In this document: positions 25,571-35,059 of the stretch, piece by piece
How the letters are laid out: the number at the start of each line of letters is the position of its first letter
Position numbering within the stretch: the stretch's first letter is position 1
From: Butyricicoccus pullicaecorum
Lineage (GTDB): Bacteria; Bacillota; Clostridia; Oscillospirales; Butyricicoccaceae
NCBI GenBank assembly: GCA_018366195.1
Contig: JAGZIN010000005.1
Span: 57,055 to 121,054, forward strand
DNA: 64,000 nucleotides
Direction of reading: 5' to 3'
Program-made: the position numbers and the translations under genes
Notes under the pieces: model-generated
Seen by the model: only the letters and a program-made list of their open reading frames with translations
Databases searched by the model: none
Told to the model about the DNA's origin: nothing

Positions 25571-26650
25571 TTACTTACGAACCAGATACTTTCTCATATC
25601 AATTGCACAAGCAATCAGAATGATAAGACCCTTGATAATGTACTGCAAATTCGCGCTGACAGACAGGAAGGTCAGACCAACGAAAATGATACGCAGAAGC
25701 AGTACGCCGACGATGATACCGCTGATAGAACCAATACCGCCAACGAACGATACGCCACCGATAACACAAGCTGCGATTGCGTCCAGCTCGTAGTTGGTGC
25801 CGGTTGCAGGGCTGTTAGAACCGATACGAGCAGCCTCGATGAAACCGGTGAACGAATACATGATACCTGCCAGAACAAATACCATCATGGTATTCTTAGC
25901 AACATTTACGCCAGATACGTTTGCAGCTTCTGCATTGGAGCCGCAAGCGAACATGTTCTTACCAAATCTGGTCTTGTTCCAGATGAACCACATCACGATT
26001 GCCAGAATCAGCGCATACCAAACATAGTTCGGAATCGGCACATTGCCAATCTTGAAAACCGAACCATTTACAACTTCCTTGTAATAGGTTGCCAGACCGG
26101 AAATCGGTGCACCATTGTTGCCATTCATATTTGTAAACATCAAAAGCACACCATAAACAATGAGCTGGGTTGCCAGTGTTACAATGAAAGGATGCAGACC
26201 GAACTTTGCAACAGAGAAGCCGTTTACAAGACCAACCAGAGCGCCCACAATCATAACGATTGCCAGTGTGCCCAGAATCATCAGTGCTGGGTGCAGCTGC
26301 GGAATGTTCGGGAACATCTTGCTTGCATAATCTGCTGCCTGCAAGAATGCAGCGGACATACAAGCGGTCAAACCAACCACGCGGCCAGCCGACAGGTCGG
26401 TACCGGTCAAAACGATGGTGCCTGCAATACCCATCGCAATTGGCAGGTTTGCGGCGGTCAATGAAATCATATTGACAATGGACGGCATGCTGAAAAAATT
26501 ATTGTTATAGATGCCAATACCAATTGCTGCAATAATCAGAAAAATATAGAGAGAGTTGTTGATGAAGAATTCTTTCCAGAAATTATGCTTTTCCTTTGCG
26601 CTCATCGCCTGGAAATCCGCATATTTTTGCTTCAAATTTAATTTTCCCAT
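25571..26650 (-). CDS. mglC: Galactose/methyl-galactoside ABC transporter permease
   Basis: A 359-aa inner-membrane permease of the BPD_transp_2 family (RbsC/MglC), with about ten helices. The family signature is visible as NVSGVNVAKNTMMVFVLAGIMY and ELDAIAACVIGGVSFVGGIGS. It begins with an unusually long soluble N-terminus (about 30 residues) before the first helix, as usual in Clostridial MglC. It is last in mglBAC, 19 bp after mglA. Sugar identity is inferred from the neighbouring gal genes. Confidence 0.93.
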   Translation of the reverse strand: MGKLNLKQKYADFQAMSAKEKHNFWKEFFINNSLYIFLIIAAIGIGIYNNNFFSMPSIVNMISLTAANLPIAMGIAGTIVLTGTDLSAGRVVGLTACMSAAFLQAADYASKMFPNIPQLHPALMILGTLAIVMIVGALVGLVNGFSVAKFGLHPFIVTLATQLIVYGVLLMFTNMNGNNGAPISGLATYYKEVVNGSVFKIGNVPIPNYVWYALILAIVMWFIWNKTRFGKNMFACGSNAEAANVSGVNVAKNTMMVFVLAGIMYSFTGFIEAARIGSNSPATGTNYELDAIAACVIGGVSFVGGIGSISGIIVGVLLLRIIFVGLTFLSVSANLQYIIKGLIILIACAIDMRKYLVRK

Positions 26651-26669
26651 AGCTCGTTTTCCTCCCGAA

Positions 26670-28169
26670 TCATACGTACTTTGCTGCCAGCGTCATGATT
26701 TCTTCCTGTGTTGTGTTTTTGGCATCAACTTCTCCAGCCAGTCGTCCGCCTGACATAACCAGAATACGATCACATACACCCAGAAGCTCAGGCATTTCGC
26801 CGGATACCATGATAACGCCCTTTCCGCGGTTTGCCAAATCAATAATGAGCTGATAAATCTCATATTTTGCACCAACATCAATACCACGTGTCGGCTCGTC
26901 CAGCAGCAGAACCTCCGGCTCTGTCAGCAGCCAACGTCCCAGGATTACCTTTTGCTGGTTACCGCCGGACAGAGAACGAATCTTGGTCTCCTGTGTTGGG
27001 GTTTTTACACGCATGGACTGAATGACCCAGTCGGTGTCCTGCACCATTTTCTTGTTATCCAGCCATAAACCAGCCTTTAGGTATTTTTTGAGACTGGAAA
27101 TGACTGTGTTTTCACGAATGGAGCGAATCCCAAAAATACCCGTAGCACGTCTTTCCTCAGTCAGAAGCGCAAAACCATTTTTAATGCTCTCTGCTGCATT
27201 GCGGTTTTGCACAACCTTGCCGTCAAGCTTCAATGTGCCTGACGAGCGTGTTGCAATGCCAAAAATATTTTCCAAAACCTCTGTACGTCCGGCACCGTCC
27301 AAGCCAGCAATGCCAAGCACTTCGCCTTTATGCAGGTTAAAGGATACATCGCGAACATGGGAATACTGTGCGCTCAGTCCTTCTACCTCAAGTGCGACCT
27401 CTCCCGGTGTATTTGTCTTAGGCGGAAAACGATTTGTCAACTCACGTCCTACCATGAGCTTAATGATTTTATCCATTGTCAAATCACTTGCGCGTTCGGT
27501 TGCAATCCACTGACCATCACGCATGATGGTCACATCATCTGAAATGCGCAGGATTTCTTCCATTTTATGCGAAATATAAATGATACCACAGCCCTGGTCG
27601 CGCAGCATATTGATGATGCGGAACAGATGCTCCACCTCTACCTCAGTCAAAGAGGAGGTCGGCTCATCAAATACAATAATTTTCGAATCATAGGAGACTG
27701 CCTTCGCAATCTCAACCATTTGGCGCTGTGAAACCGGCATGGTGCTCATGGTGCGATTGGGGTCGACCTTAACACCCAGCTTTTCAAACAGTGCAATAGA
27801 GTCCTTATACATCTTTTTTTCATCGATGTAATTTGCAAATTTTAATGGATATCTTCCAAGCCATAGATTTTCCATAACAGTGCGCTTGAGCGCCTGATTG
27901 AGTTCCTGATGCACCATGGCTACGCCGCTTTCCAGCGCTTCCTTGGAGTTCTTGAAGTTGATTTCCTTGCCCTCCAGCAGAATGGTGCCCTCGTCCTTTT
28001 CATACATGCCAAACAGGCATTTCATGAGCGTAGATTTTCCCGCACCATTTTCTCCCATGAGCGCATGCACAGTGCCGCGCCGCACGGTCAGGGATACGCC
28101 ATCAAGCGCGCGGACGCCAGGAAATTGTTTACAGATGCCCGTCATCTGTAACAGGACATCGTTTTGCAT
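26670..28169 (-). CDS. mglA: Galactose/methyl-galactoside ABC transporter ATP-binding protein
   Basis: A 499-aa ATPase with two ABC domains, as in MglA/RbsA. First domain: Walker A MGENGAGKST, Walker B region KIIVFDEPTSSLTEVE. Second domain: a degenerate Walker A GLDGAGRTEVLE, signature LSGGNQQKV and Walker B PEVLLLDEPTRGIDVG. The second P-loop lacks the usual GKS/T, a normal trait of this subfamily, so only one site is expected to hydrolyse fully. GGGGAGG precedes the ATG. Confidence 0.96.
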   Translation of the reverse strand: MQNDVLLQMTGICKQFPGVRALDGVSLTVRRGTVHALMGENGAGKSTLMKCLFGMYEKDEGTILLEGKEINFKNSKEALESGVAMVHQELNQALKRTVMENLWLGRYPLKFANYIDEKKMYKDSIALFEKLGVKVDPNRTMSTMPVSQRQMVEIAKAVSYDSKIIVFDEPTSSLTEVEVEHLFRIINMLRDQGCGIIYISHKMEEILRISDDVTIMRDGQWIATERASDLTMDKIIKLMVGRELTNRFPPKTNTPGEVALEVEGLSAQYSHVRDVSFNLHKGEVLGIAGLDGAGRTEVLENIFGIATRSSGTLKLDGKVVQNRNAAESIKNGFALLTEERRATGIFGIRSIRENTVISSLKKYLKAGLWLDNKKMVQDTDWVIQSMRVKTPTQETKIRSLSGGNQQKVILGRWLLTEPEVLLLDEPTRGIDVGAKYEIYQLIIDLANRGKGVIMVSGEMPELLGVCDRILVMSGGRLAGEVDAKNTTQEEIMTLAAKYV

Positions 28170-28223
28170 AGTTCATTCCTCCCCTTGGCAGCGCACGAAT
28201 TCGCGCCGCAGTCTGTGTTCCCG

Positions 28224-28265
28224 AAAAACAGCCGCCACCGTTTGCGCGGCAGCGGCCTGTTTTTT
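28224..28265 (-). terminator. Intra-operon attenuator between mglB and mglA
   Basis: Minus strand AAAACAG..CCGCTGCCG and CGGTGGCGG..CTGTTTTT pair into a long GC stem ending in a T run, placed 27 bp after the mglB stop. It probably lowers mglAC expression relative to the binding protein. Confidence 0.75.
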
Positions 28266-28291
28266 CTACCAAATCGCGACAGTATATAAAC

Positions 28292-29422
28292 TTATTCGCC
28301 CATGTATACCTGATAAGGAATACGAATCTTATTTACGCCGTCATCTACGGTATACTTGTCTGCAATGCCGTCCATCAACGACTTTCCAGCAGCAATATTG
28401 TTTGCAAGGTCGGTAATGCACTTTGCCATACCTTCTGCATCTTGCTTGATAGAACCGGTCATCATGCCCTTTGCAATGAGGTCCTTTGCAGCGTCGGTTG
28501 CGTCAACACCGAATACCGGAACATACGGACCAGCTTCCTTGCCCTCTTCCACCTGCTTGTTGTAACCAACGGTATTGAGTGCAGTGACTGCGCCCTCTGC
28601 CATGCCGTCGTTGTTGCAGATAACAAGCTCAACCATGTTCTTGTTTGCATCGTTATATTCGGACAGCAGGGTGGTCATATACTCGTTTGCAGCAGCAGAA
28701 GACCAAGAACCATTCTTGTCAACGAGGTACTTGTCAGTGTTCTTTGCATCATAGAACTCGAGCTTCGGCTTGCCAGCTTCCTCCAGAATCTTGTCTGCAT
28801 CTTCTACTGCAAACTGGGTACGGAACTCAGCCTCTGCATTGCCCTGCTCGCCCTTGAACAGTACGTAAGAAATCTTGCCGTCACCATTGAGGTCGCACTT
28901 GTCGTAGTTCTCAACCAGATACTTACCAATCATTTCGCCCTGCATGTGACCAGCCTCTGGTGCATTTGTGCCAACGAAAGCGGAGTTCTCATAGCTGTTG
29001 ATAACGTCGTTCGAAACCTCACGGTTGAAGAATACGAGCGGCAGATTGCCAGCCTTTGCCTTATCTACAACACCGGTTGCAGCATCATCAGAACCTGTGT
29101 TTACAAGGTTTACAACCAGCATGTTTGCGCCCTTGGTCACTTCATTCTGAACCTGCTCGGTCTGTGTGGTCTGGTTGTTGTTGCCGTCCTGATTGGAAGG
29201 GGTGATGCCGATTCCCTTCAGAGAAGCGTCCAGTGCACCGCGAACCGATGCAATATATGTATCTGCGTAGTTATAATACATTACGCTGACCTTGAGGTCG
29301 CTTGCAGCCTGTCCGCCCTGCTCTGCGTCACCGCCAGCCGGCTGACCGCCGCCACCACAAGCTGCCAAGGTCAAAGCCATAGAAGCCACCAGGCTTGCTG
29401 CCATAATGCGCTTGATTTTCAT
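28292..29422 (-). CDS. mglB: Galactose ABC transporter substrate-binding lipoprotein
   Basis: A 376-aa extracellular sugar-binding lipoprotein. The signal peptide ends in the lipobox LTLAAC (Cys about residue 22), then a Gly-rich linker. The mature part is a periplasmic-binding-protein type I fold with SVMYYNYADTYIASVRGAL, FFNREVSND, FVGTNAPEAGHMQGE and VFGVDATDAAKDLI, close to the galactose/glucose-binding MglB group. The ATG at 29422 follows GGAGGATATTCAA. First gene of mglBAC; the downstream attenuator fits its need for excess synthesis. Confidence 0.95.
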   Translation of the reverse strand: MKIKRIMAASLVASMALTLAACGGGGQPAGGDAEQGGQAASDLKVSVMYYNYADTYIASVRGALDASLKGIGITPSNQDGNNNQTTQTEQVQNEVTKGANMLVVNLVNTGSDDAATGVVDKAKAGNLPLVFFNREVSNDVINSYENSAFVGTNAPEAGHMQGEMIGKYLVENYDKCDLNGDGKISYVLFKGEQGNAEAEFRTQFAVEDADKILEEAGKPKLEFYDAKNTDKYLVDKNGSWSSAAANEYMTTLLSEYNDANKNMVELVICNNDGMAEGAVTALNTVGYNKQVEEGKEAGPYVPVFGVDATDAAKDLIAKGMMTGSIKQDAEGMAKCITDLANNIAAGKSLMDGIADKYTVDDGVNKIRIPYQVYMGE

Positions 29423-29606
29423 TTGAATATCCTCCTCTATTTCCCATTTCAACATTGTGGACTGTCTTGTCCTTTTCGTTGGTTTTATTATACGAAAATC
29501 ATAGCATAATTGAAATGCAATGTTTTACGAATCTTGTTGAATTTCTTACGCAAAATATAAAATCTAACTTTTGTGCCCACATATTTTTTGTGCACTTCCT
29601 CCAACA

Positions 29607-30590
29607 TCATTGTGTCATTTCTGTAAAACTAAACAGAAACCGTTGATTTTCTTCGCTATACATATTTTCACGGCTGATGATACGAATCTCTGTTTTAATG
29701 TCCGGCTCCGGAACGGTTTTATTGGCAAGCAGCAGCGCCGCATTCTCCATGCAAAGATATCCCATCGCAAACGGATTTTGTACAATGAGAGTATCCAGCT
29801 CTCCGCTCTCAAGCATACCCACCGAAACAACATTGTTGTCAAACCCAATCACATGCACCCGCTCGCTGCATTTCATTTCTTCAATTGCATGTCCAACTCC
29901 AAGGGTTGTAATTTCGTTAAATGTCACAATGGCGTCCAGATTGGGCTGACGGCGCAGCATGGCTCGTGTTTCTGCCTGCACCTGTGCAGAATCAGAGGGA
30001 GAATGAATCTGCTCTACGATTTGCGCACGTCCATCTGCCTCAATCGCATCAATAAAACCGCGTTCCCGTGCCTGCCCATTTTCTGTGCGCGCATCAAATC
30101 CTACCATACCAATCGAGCGCACAGCCTTTTCGCTGTTCAGAAGTGCCTGAGCCGCAGCCTCGCCCGCAGCATAATTATCTGTTCCGACGTGCACCGAGAT
30201 TCCCTCCGCTTCCGCATTCGAATCCATCACAATGACCTTGATTCCCTGCTCTACCGCACGCTCAATCACCTCAACGGAAGCGGTTGCATCAATTGCAGAA
30301 ATCACAAGCGCCTTTGCGCCACTGGCAATCGCCTTTTCAATCAGCTGATTTTGCATTTCTGCATCTTCCTCGGACAAGGGTCCTTCAAAGGTATATTGCA
30401 GATTATACGCATTGGCTGCCGCCTTGACTCCAGACTTTACTGTTTTCCAAAAGGTAGATTGTGTGGATTTGACAACCACCGCAACCATGGGTCTGGGTAT
30501 CTGTTGTCCGTTCTGCTCCAATATGGCACAGCTGCTCATAAAAATCAGGCATACAACTCCACACAGCAAAAGCTTATATAGACGATACAC
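29607..30590 (-). CDS. Sugar-binding lipoprotein of a three-component sensor
   Basis: A 327-aa exported LacI-type (periplasmic binding protein) receptor. It starts at a GTG 6 nt after GGAGGG; the signal peptide leads to lipobox CLIFMSSC. The mature protein has VAVVVKSTQSTFWKTVKSG, LVISAIDATASVEVIERAV, VHVGTDNYAAGEAAAQ and VIGFDNNVVSVGMLESG. The gene overlaps the end of the histidine kinase by 17 bp, so it is made together with it, while the transporter's own binding protein mglB is separate. It most likely presents sugar to the kinase's outside domain, as XylFII does for LytS in Clostridium; that role is inferred. Confidence 0.82.
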   Translation of the reverse strand: MYRLYKLLLCGVVCLIFMSSCAILEQNGQQIPRPMVAVVVKSTQSTFWKTVKSGVKAAANAYNLQYTFEGPLSEEDAEMQNQLIEKAIASGAKALVISAIDATASVEVIERAVEQGIKVIVMDSNAEAEGISVHVGTDNYAAGEAAAQALLNSEKAVRSIGMVGFDARTENGQARERGFIDAIEADGRAQIVEQIHSPSDSAQVQAETRAMLRRQPNLDAIVTFNEITTLGVGHAIEEMKCSERVHVIGFDNNVVSVGMLESGELDTLIVQNPFAMGYLCMENAALLLANKTVPEPDIKTEIRIISRENMYSEENQRFLFSFTEMTQ

Positions 30591-32295
30591 GCTTATCCCT
30601 CCATGTTTTGGGCAGCCTGATGGTGACACAGGTTCCCTCATCGGGTTCGCTTTCGATTGACAACCCATATTGTTCTCCAAAATAAATTTGATTGCGGTCG
30701 TTCACATTTTTGAGTCCAATGCCGCTGGAAGAATCCTCCTGTGCAGACAAAAGCCGCGCACAGACATCTTTCTCCATACCAATGCCATTATCCGTCACCG
30801 ACATGATGATATCCGCTCCGTCGTCCTTTACCTCAATGATAATTTCCCCCGCATCTACAAATTCACCGAACCCATGTAAAATCGCATTTTCGATGATGGG
30901 CTGTAAGGTGATTTTACTGCACAGACAGTCCAGCAGGCTGTCATCTACCACAAAGCGATACTGAAACTGGTCTTTATAGCGAAATTTTTGGATAATCAAA
31001 TAGCTTTCCGCATGCTCCAATTCCCGCCGAATCGGAATCAGCTCCGCCCCGCGGGAAATGCTGATTCGAAACAGCCGTGCGAGCGCTCCTACCATCTGTA
31101 CGGCATCTGTATTGCGTCCGACCTCACACATCCATTGAATGGAATCCAATGTATTATACAGGAAATGGGGATTGATTTGTGCCTGCAAAGCCTTGAGTTC
31201 GGTTTTTTGCAGCGTCTCCTCATCGTGCTTGACCTCCTCAATCAGCTCCTGTATCCGGCAAACCATGTGCCCAAAGGAATCAGACAGCACAGCAATCTCC
31301 TGCGTGCCGCGTATCGGCTCATACTGAAATCCTGTGGCATCTTGTTCAAATCGGTGCATCTGTGCCACCAGACGCTGAATTGGCGCCGAAACCAATCCCA
31401 TTGCAAAGGCTGCAACGCCAAGCACCAAAAGCAGCGCCACCGAACCAACCATGACAATCATGCGCAGCGCCGCATTCCGCGGTGTTTCCACCAGCTCGTC
31501 CAAATAGCTTACCCCGACCAGCCGCCATTTGCTTTGCGGAATCGAGCGTACAATTCGCAAGGTGTTCCCCTCGGTATATACCCCATCTCCGCGTCCAGCA
31601 TAGCGCAAGGTATCCTCCTGTTTGATTCCGACATAAATCAGCTGTTGCTGCGGGTGATATACCAACCGTCCGCTTTGGTCAATCAAAAAGGTATACCCAC
31701 GGGTTCCAATCCCAACATCATCGACATAGGCGGCAATGGACGAAAATTGCAAATCCAGTGTTACATACACAGGCTTATCTCCATAGCGCAGCAGGGTTGC
31801 AGGGCTTGCCACCGTAATCACCCACGGATAATAATCCTTATAGAGATTGAGCACATGGGGCGGTGTAATGTACAGCCCATTGGTATCTGCATCAACGCCC
31901 TGAATATTCAACGTACCGGTTCTCTCTTTACGCGCCTGCTTATTCGACCAGCAGTTAATGAGATTTCCCTTTTCGGTATAAACTGCAATATTGCATAGGT
32001 CATCCCGCATTTCCACCAGAGTAGAGAGCGTTTCTCCCAGCTCCTCATTTTGTTCCACCCGTTCCAACTCCAAAATCACACGCCGCATCAGCTGATTGGT
32101 GTCCGACGTGTAATCTGCGATTGCATTTGCCGCCTGATGCAGAGATTCCTCCGAACTGCTTGCAGCACCGCTTCGCAGTGCATTGGTATAAAGAGTCGTA
32201 AAAATCCACGCACATAAAACCACAACGCTTCCCGTGACCGCCATCACAAGCAAAATAATCAGGCGCGACAGGGTAAATGTTCGTTTATTTTTCAT
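30574..32295 (-). CDS. YesM/LytS-type sensor histidine kinase
   Basis: A 573-aa membrane kinase. One helix near residues 10-35, an outside Cache-like domain (about 40-260), a second helix (about 265-290, MIVMVGSVALLLVLGVAAFA), then HAMP. The His-kinase domain (PF06580) carries the phospho-His in NPHFLYNTLDSIQWM. The ATPase domain has the N box LQPIIENAILHG, DNGIGM and SSSGIGLKNV. Start at MKNKRTFTLSR, overlapping the regulator's end by 11 bp; the longer frame is rejected. It should pass an outside sugar signal to the regulator encoded just before it. Confidence 0.93.
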   Translation of the reverse strand: MKNKRTFTLSRLIILLVMAVTGSVVVLCAWIFTTLYTNALRSGAASSSEESLHQAANAIADYTSDTNQLMRRVILELERVEQNEELGETLSTLVEMRDDLCNIAVYTEKGNLINCWSNKQARKERTGTLNIQGVDADTNGLYITPPHVLNLYKDYYPWVITVASPATLLRYGDKPVYVTLDLQFSSIAAYVDDVGIGTRGYTFLIDQSGRLVYHPQQQLIYVGIKQEDTLRYAGRGDGVYTEGNTLRIVRSIPQSKWRLVGVSYLDELVETPRNAALRMIVMVGSVALLLVLGVAAFAMGLVSAPIQRLVAQMHRFEQDATGFQYEPIRGTQEIAVLSDSFGHMVCRIQELIEEVKHDEETLQKTELKALQAQINPHFLYNTLDSIQWMCEVGRNTDAVQMVGALARLFRISISRGAELIPIRRELEHAESYLIIQKFRYKDQFQYRFVVDDSLLDCLCSKITLQPIIENAILHGFGEFVDAGEIIIEVKDDGADIIMSVTDNGIGMEKDVCARLLSAQEDSSSGIGLKNVNDRNQIYFGEQYGLSIESEPDEGTCVTIRLPKTWRDKRVSSI

Positions 32296-33886
32296 GTCCG
32301 CCCTCCCCGCTCTGCTGACGGCGCAGGGTAAGCGGAGAAATCCCAAATCGCTTTTTGAAGCAATAGCTGAAATAATGCTGGTCCGTATAACCACAACGCT
32401 CTGCAATTTCCATCACCTTGAGGCGTGTACATTGCAACAGCTCTTTTGCGGTATCCAGTCTCTTTGCCGTCAGCAAATTGATAAAGGTATCTCCGGTATG
32501 CTTGCGAATGAGCGCAGACAGATAATTGGGACTGATGTGCAGAGATTCACTCAGCGTGACAAGCGACAATGCAGTATCTGCATAGCGGTTTTGAATGACA
32601 GCCAGCGCCTGCTCACAGACGATATCTCCACTTTCTCGGCACTGATGCACGATTGCTTCCGCCACGCGGCAGCAGAAAGTCTCAATACTCTTTGCGGTTT
32701 CCTCCAAGGAGCGCGCCGTAAATGGAATTTCTGCCAAGGGCGATGCACGCCAAAGGGTATTGGCAGTCTCCGGATCGACTACGGCACCTGCGGTGCGGCA
32801 GGCAGAGGACAAAAGCTGCACCGTCAGCAGACCAACCTCCAGACCGGAGCATGCACCCTTGCGCAGATAATCGAACTGTTCCTGCAAAAAGGTGTGCAGT
32901 TCCTCGCGCTTCCCCCCCTTGATGAGACTTTCCAACTGTGCCGCAGCCTCCGAATAATCCGATTGGATTGCGTGCCCCGGCTGAAAATCTGCAATATATC
33001 GCGTATCCACATCTTCTCGGCTCATATAGTCGAAGGTATCGAGTGCCTCCCGATACGCACCATGGCAGGCGGACAGTCTTTGTACCGGACGGCTGACACC
33101 AACCGTGCATTTTTCTCCTGTTGCGCGTTCAATGGTCTGTGAAATCTCACTCGTCGCAATATGCAGATATTCGCCCAAGGTCAATGCACTGTCTGCAACG
33201 AGTGAAATCACACGCCCGCCAATAAAGCAGCTGAACGCCCGAAAATATTTATGCAGCACACGGTCAACCGCATGGATATGCCTTCGGGTGGTAATCGGCT
33301 GATTTCCCCCATCACAAATTAGAGTTGCGAGTACCACATATTGCAGCTTTTCACTGCAATCGGATAGGATACCACATTCGATTGCCTGCGCACACAGCCA
33401 TGCCTCATTTTTTTCGGGCTCCAGAACGGTATCGGCTCCCAGCAGCAGCGGCATTAAAAAATCATGCGGGTGCAGACTTTCTGCATCTCCCTGTGTCACC
33501 TCCTGCATTCTGCTGTCGATTTTTTCCCGAATTTCCACAAGCTCCTTTGCAAGCTCTGCGGACGAGATGGGCTTGAGCAAATACCGAATGATATTGTACT
33601 GAATTGCCTGCTGTGCATACGCAAAATCATCATATCCGCTCAAAAAAGCAATGTGCATCGCCGGACGAATCTCTCTCGCCGCTCTGGCAAGCGCGATTCC
33701 TGATAAAAAAGGCATACGGATATCTGTGAGCAGCAAATCCGGCTGCAGCCGCTCAACCAGTTCAAGCGCTTCCATACCATTTTCCGCCTCACCAACAACC
33801 TGAAATCCACATTCTTCCCAAGGTGTTTTTGCAATCAACGAGCGCCGCAGTTCGGTTTCATCATCTGCAACAACCACAGTATACAT
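32285..33886 (-). CDS. YesN-type response regulator with AraC output domain
   Basis: A 533-aa regulator: receiver domain at 1-120 with phospho-acceptor Asp55 in DLLLTDIRMPF, acidic pair at DD8-9 and Lys near 106. A long middle domain (about 150-410) of the YesN type precedes a C-terminal AraC/XylS double helix-turn-helix (SPNYLSALIRKHTGDTFINLL and EIAERCGYTDQHYFSYCFKKRFG). It leads the regulator-kinase-binding protein operon that runs into the mgl locus; the likely target is the mglB promoter. Start at MYTVVVADDE; the ribosome site is weak (GAGAGA). Confidence 0.94.
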   Translation of the reverse strand: MYTVVVADDETELRRSLIAKTPWEECGFQVVGEAENGMEALELVERLQPDLLLTDIRMPFLSGIALARAAREIRPAMHIAFLSGYDDFAYAQQAIQYNIIRYLLKPISSAELAKELVEIREKIDSRMQEVTQGDAESLHPHDFLMPLLLGADTVLEPEKNEAWLCAQAIECGILSDCSEKLQYVVLATLICDGGNQPITTRRHIHAVDRVLHKYFRAFSCFIGGRVISLVADSALTLGEYLHIATSEISQTIERATGEKCTVGVSRPVQRLSACHGAYREALDTFDYMSREDVDTRYIADFQPGHAIQSDYSEAAAQLESLIKGGKREELHTFLQEQFDYLRKGACSGLEVGLLTVQLLSSACRTAGAVVDPETANTLWRASPLAEIPFTARSLEETAKSIETFCCRVAEAIVHQCRESGDIVCEQALAVIQNRYADTALSLVTLSESLHISPNYLSALIRKHTGDTFINLLTAKRLDTAKELLQCTRLKVMEIAERCGYTDQHYFSYCFKKRFGISPLTLRRQQSGEGGHEK

Positions 33887-33992
33887 AACACGTGTTCTCT
33901 CTTTCCTGACATTCGTACTTCCACCAAATGCCAAATCGTCTTTTCCAGTTTAAGGGATTCCTTTCCTCTTGTCTACCTTATCTACAAAAAAA

Positions 33993-34025
33993 ACCGTCAA
34001 AAACACCCAAGGTGTTTTTGACGGT
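33993..34025 (-). terminator. Terminator of the galKETM operon
   Basis: ACCGTCAAAAACACC and GGTGTTTTTGACGGT form a perfect 15-bp stem with a 3-nt loop; on the minus strand a T run follows. It sits 9 bp beyond the galM stop. Confidence 0.92.
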
Positions 34026-34033
34026 CTGCTTCC

Positions 34034-35059
34034 TTATTCGGCACAAAATGTAAAAATGGTTTTGTGCTGATAGTGTTCGCCTTTTCTCAAAATCGGCTGA
34101 ACTTCCTGTTCCCATGCCGATGGATTCGGTACAAACTGGGTTTCCAGACAAAATGCCTGACGTCTGCCGTAATCAACATGCGCTTTGCCGCCCATACCCT
34201 CCAAAAAGTTTGCGGTATAGAGCTGCATACCGGGCATATCCGATTGCACCGACAAATGAATCCCGTTTTCCTCACACACAGCCTGCGCAAACAGACGCAT
34301 TCCAGTACCATCAACGCAATAATGATGGTCATATCCGCCAGCCTTGCGCAGCTGCTCAAAATCGTTATCCCAGTGTGCGCCCATTGGCGTCAGAGTACGC
34401 AAATCCATCGGGGTACCTGCAACAGATGCCCGTGTACCGTCCGGAATCCCTTCTGCACCGAGCGGTGCATATTCAGACGCATCAACGCGCAGCTTCTGGC
34501 TGCCCACATCACCCGTTCCGGCCAAATTGAAATAGCTGTGATTGGTCAGGTTGCACAGGGTATCGGCATCGGTATCCGCATCATACTGAATGGAAAGCGC
34601 CCCGTCTTGGAGGGTATAGCAAAGCTGTACCTCCAAATTCCCCGGATAGCCTTCTTCTCCGTCGGCACTGTGCAGCCGAAGCACCAACATTTCGCCCTGT
34701 ACTTCAGCCTGCCAGTGCTTCCGGTCGAAGCCAACCACACCACCATGCAGGTGATGCACCCCATTATCATTACAAGCAAGTGTATACTCTTTTCCGTTTA
34801 GGGAAAACATACCCCGACCAATCCGGTTGGCACATCGTCCAATCATGGCACCAATATAGCAGGTCTGTGCTTCATATCCAGCGGGACTGTCAAATCCTAA
34901 AACAACATCTACTGGATTTCCTTCTCTGTCCGGTACTTCGATGGTTTGAATGATACCGCCATACGTTAAAACAGCAACACGGCATTTGCCGTCAGAAAGC
35001 CAGTATCGTGTCACCGGAGTCCCGTCCTTGGTCAGACCAAAAGCTTCTGATGTAATCAT
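34034..35059 (-). CDS. galM: Aldose 1-epimerase (galactose mutarotase)
   Basis: A 341-aa beta-sandwich enzyme that interconverts beta- and alpha-galactose so GalK can use it. Family residues: RCANRIGRGMFSLNGKEY, the catalytic His in LTNHSYFNLAG near residue 170, and the catalytic Glu in FCLETQFVPNPS near 305. Its ATG overlaps the galT stop by 4 bp. Last gene of galK-galE-galT-galM. Confidence 0.96.
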   Translation of the reverse strand: MITSEAFGLTKDGTPVTRYWLSDGKCRVAVLTYGGIIQTIEVPDREGNPVDVVLGFDSPAGYEAQTCYIGAMIGRCANRIGRGMFSLNGKEYTLACNDNGVHHLHGGVVGFDRKHWQAEVQGEMLVLRLHSADGEEGYPGNLEVQLCYTLQDGALSIQYDADTDADTLCNLTNHSYFNLAGTGDVGSQKLRVDASEYAPLGAEGIPDGTRASVAGTPMDLRTLTPMGAHWDNDFEQLRKAGGYDHHYCVDGTGMRLFAQAVCEENGIHLSVQSDMPGMQLYTANFLEGMGGKAHVDYGRRQAFCLETQFVPNPSAWEQEVQPILRKGEHYQHKTIFTFCAE

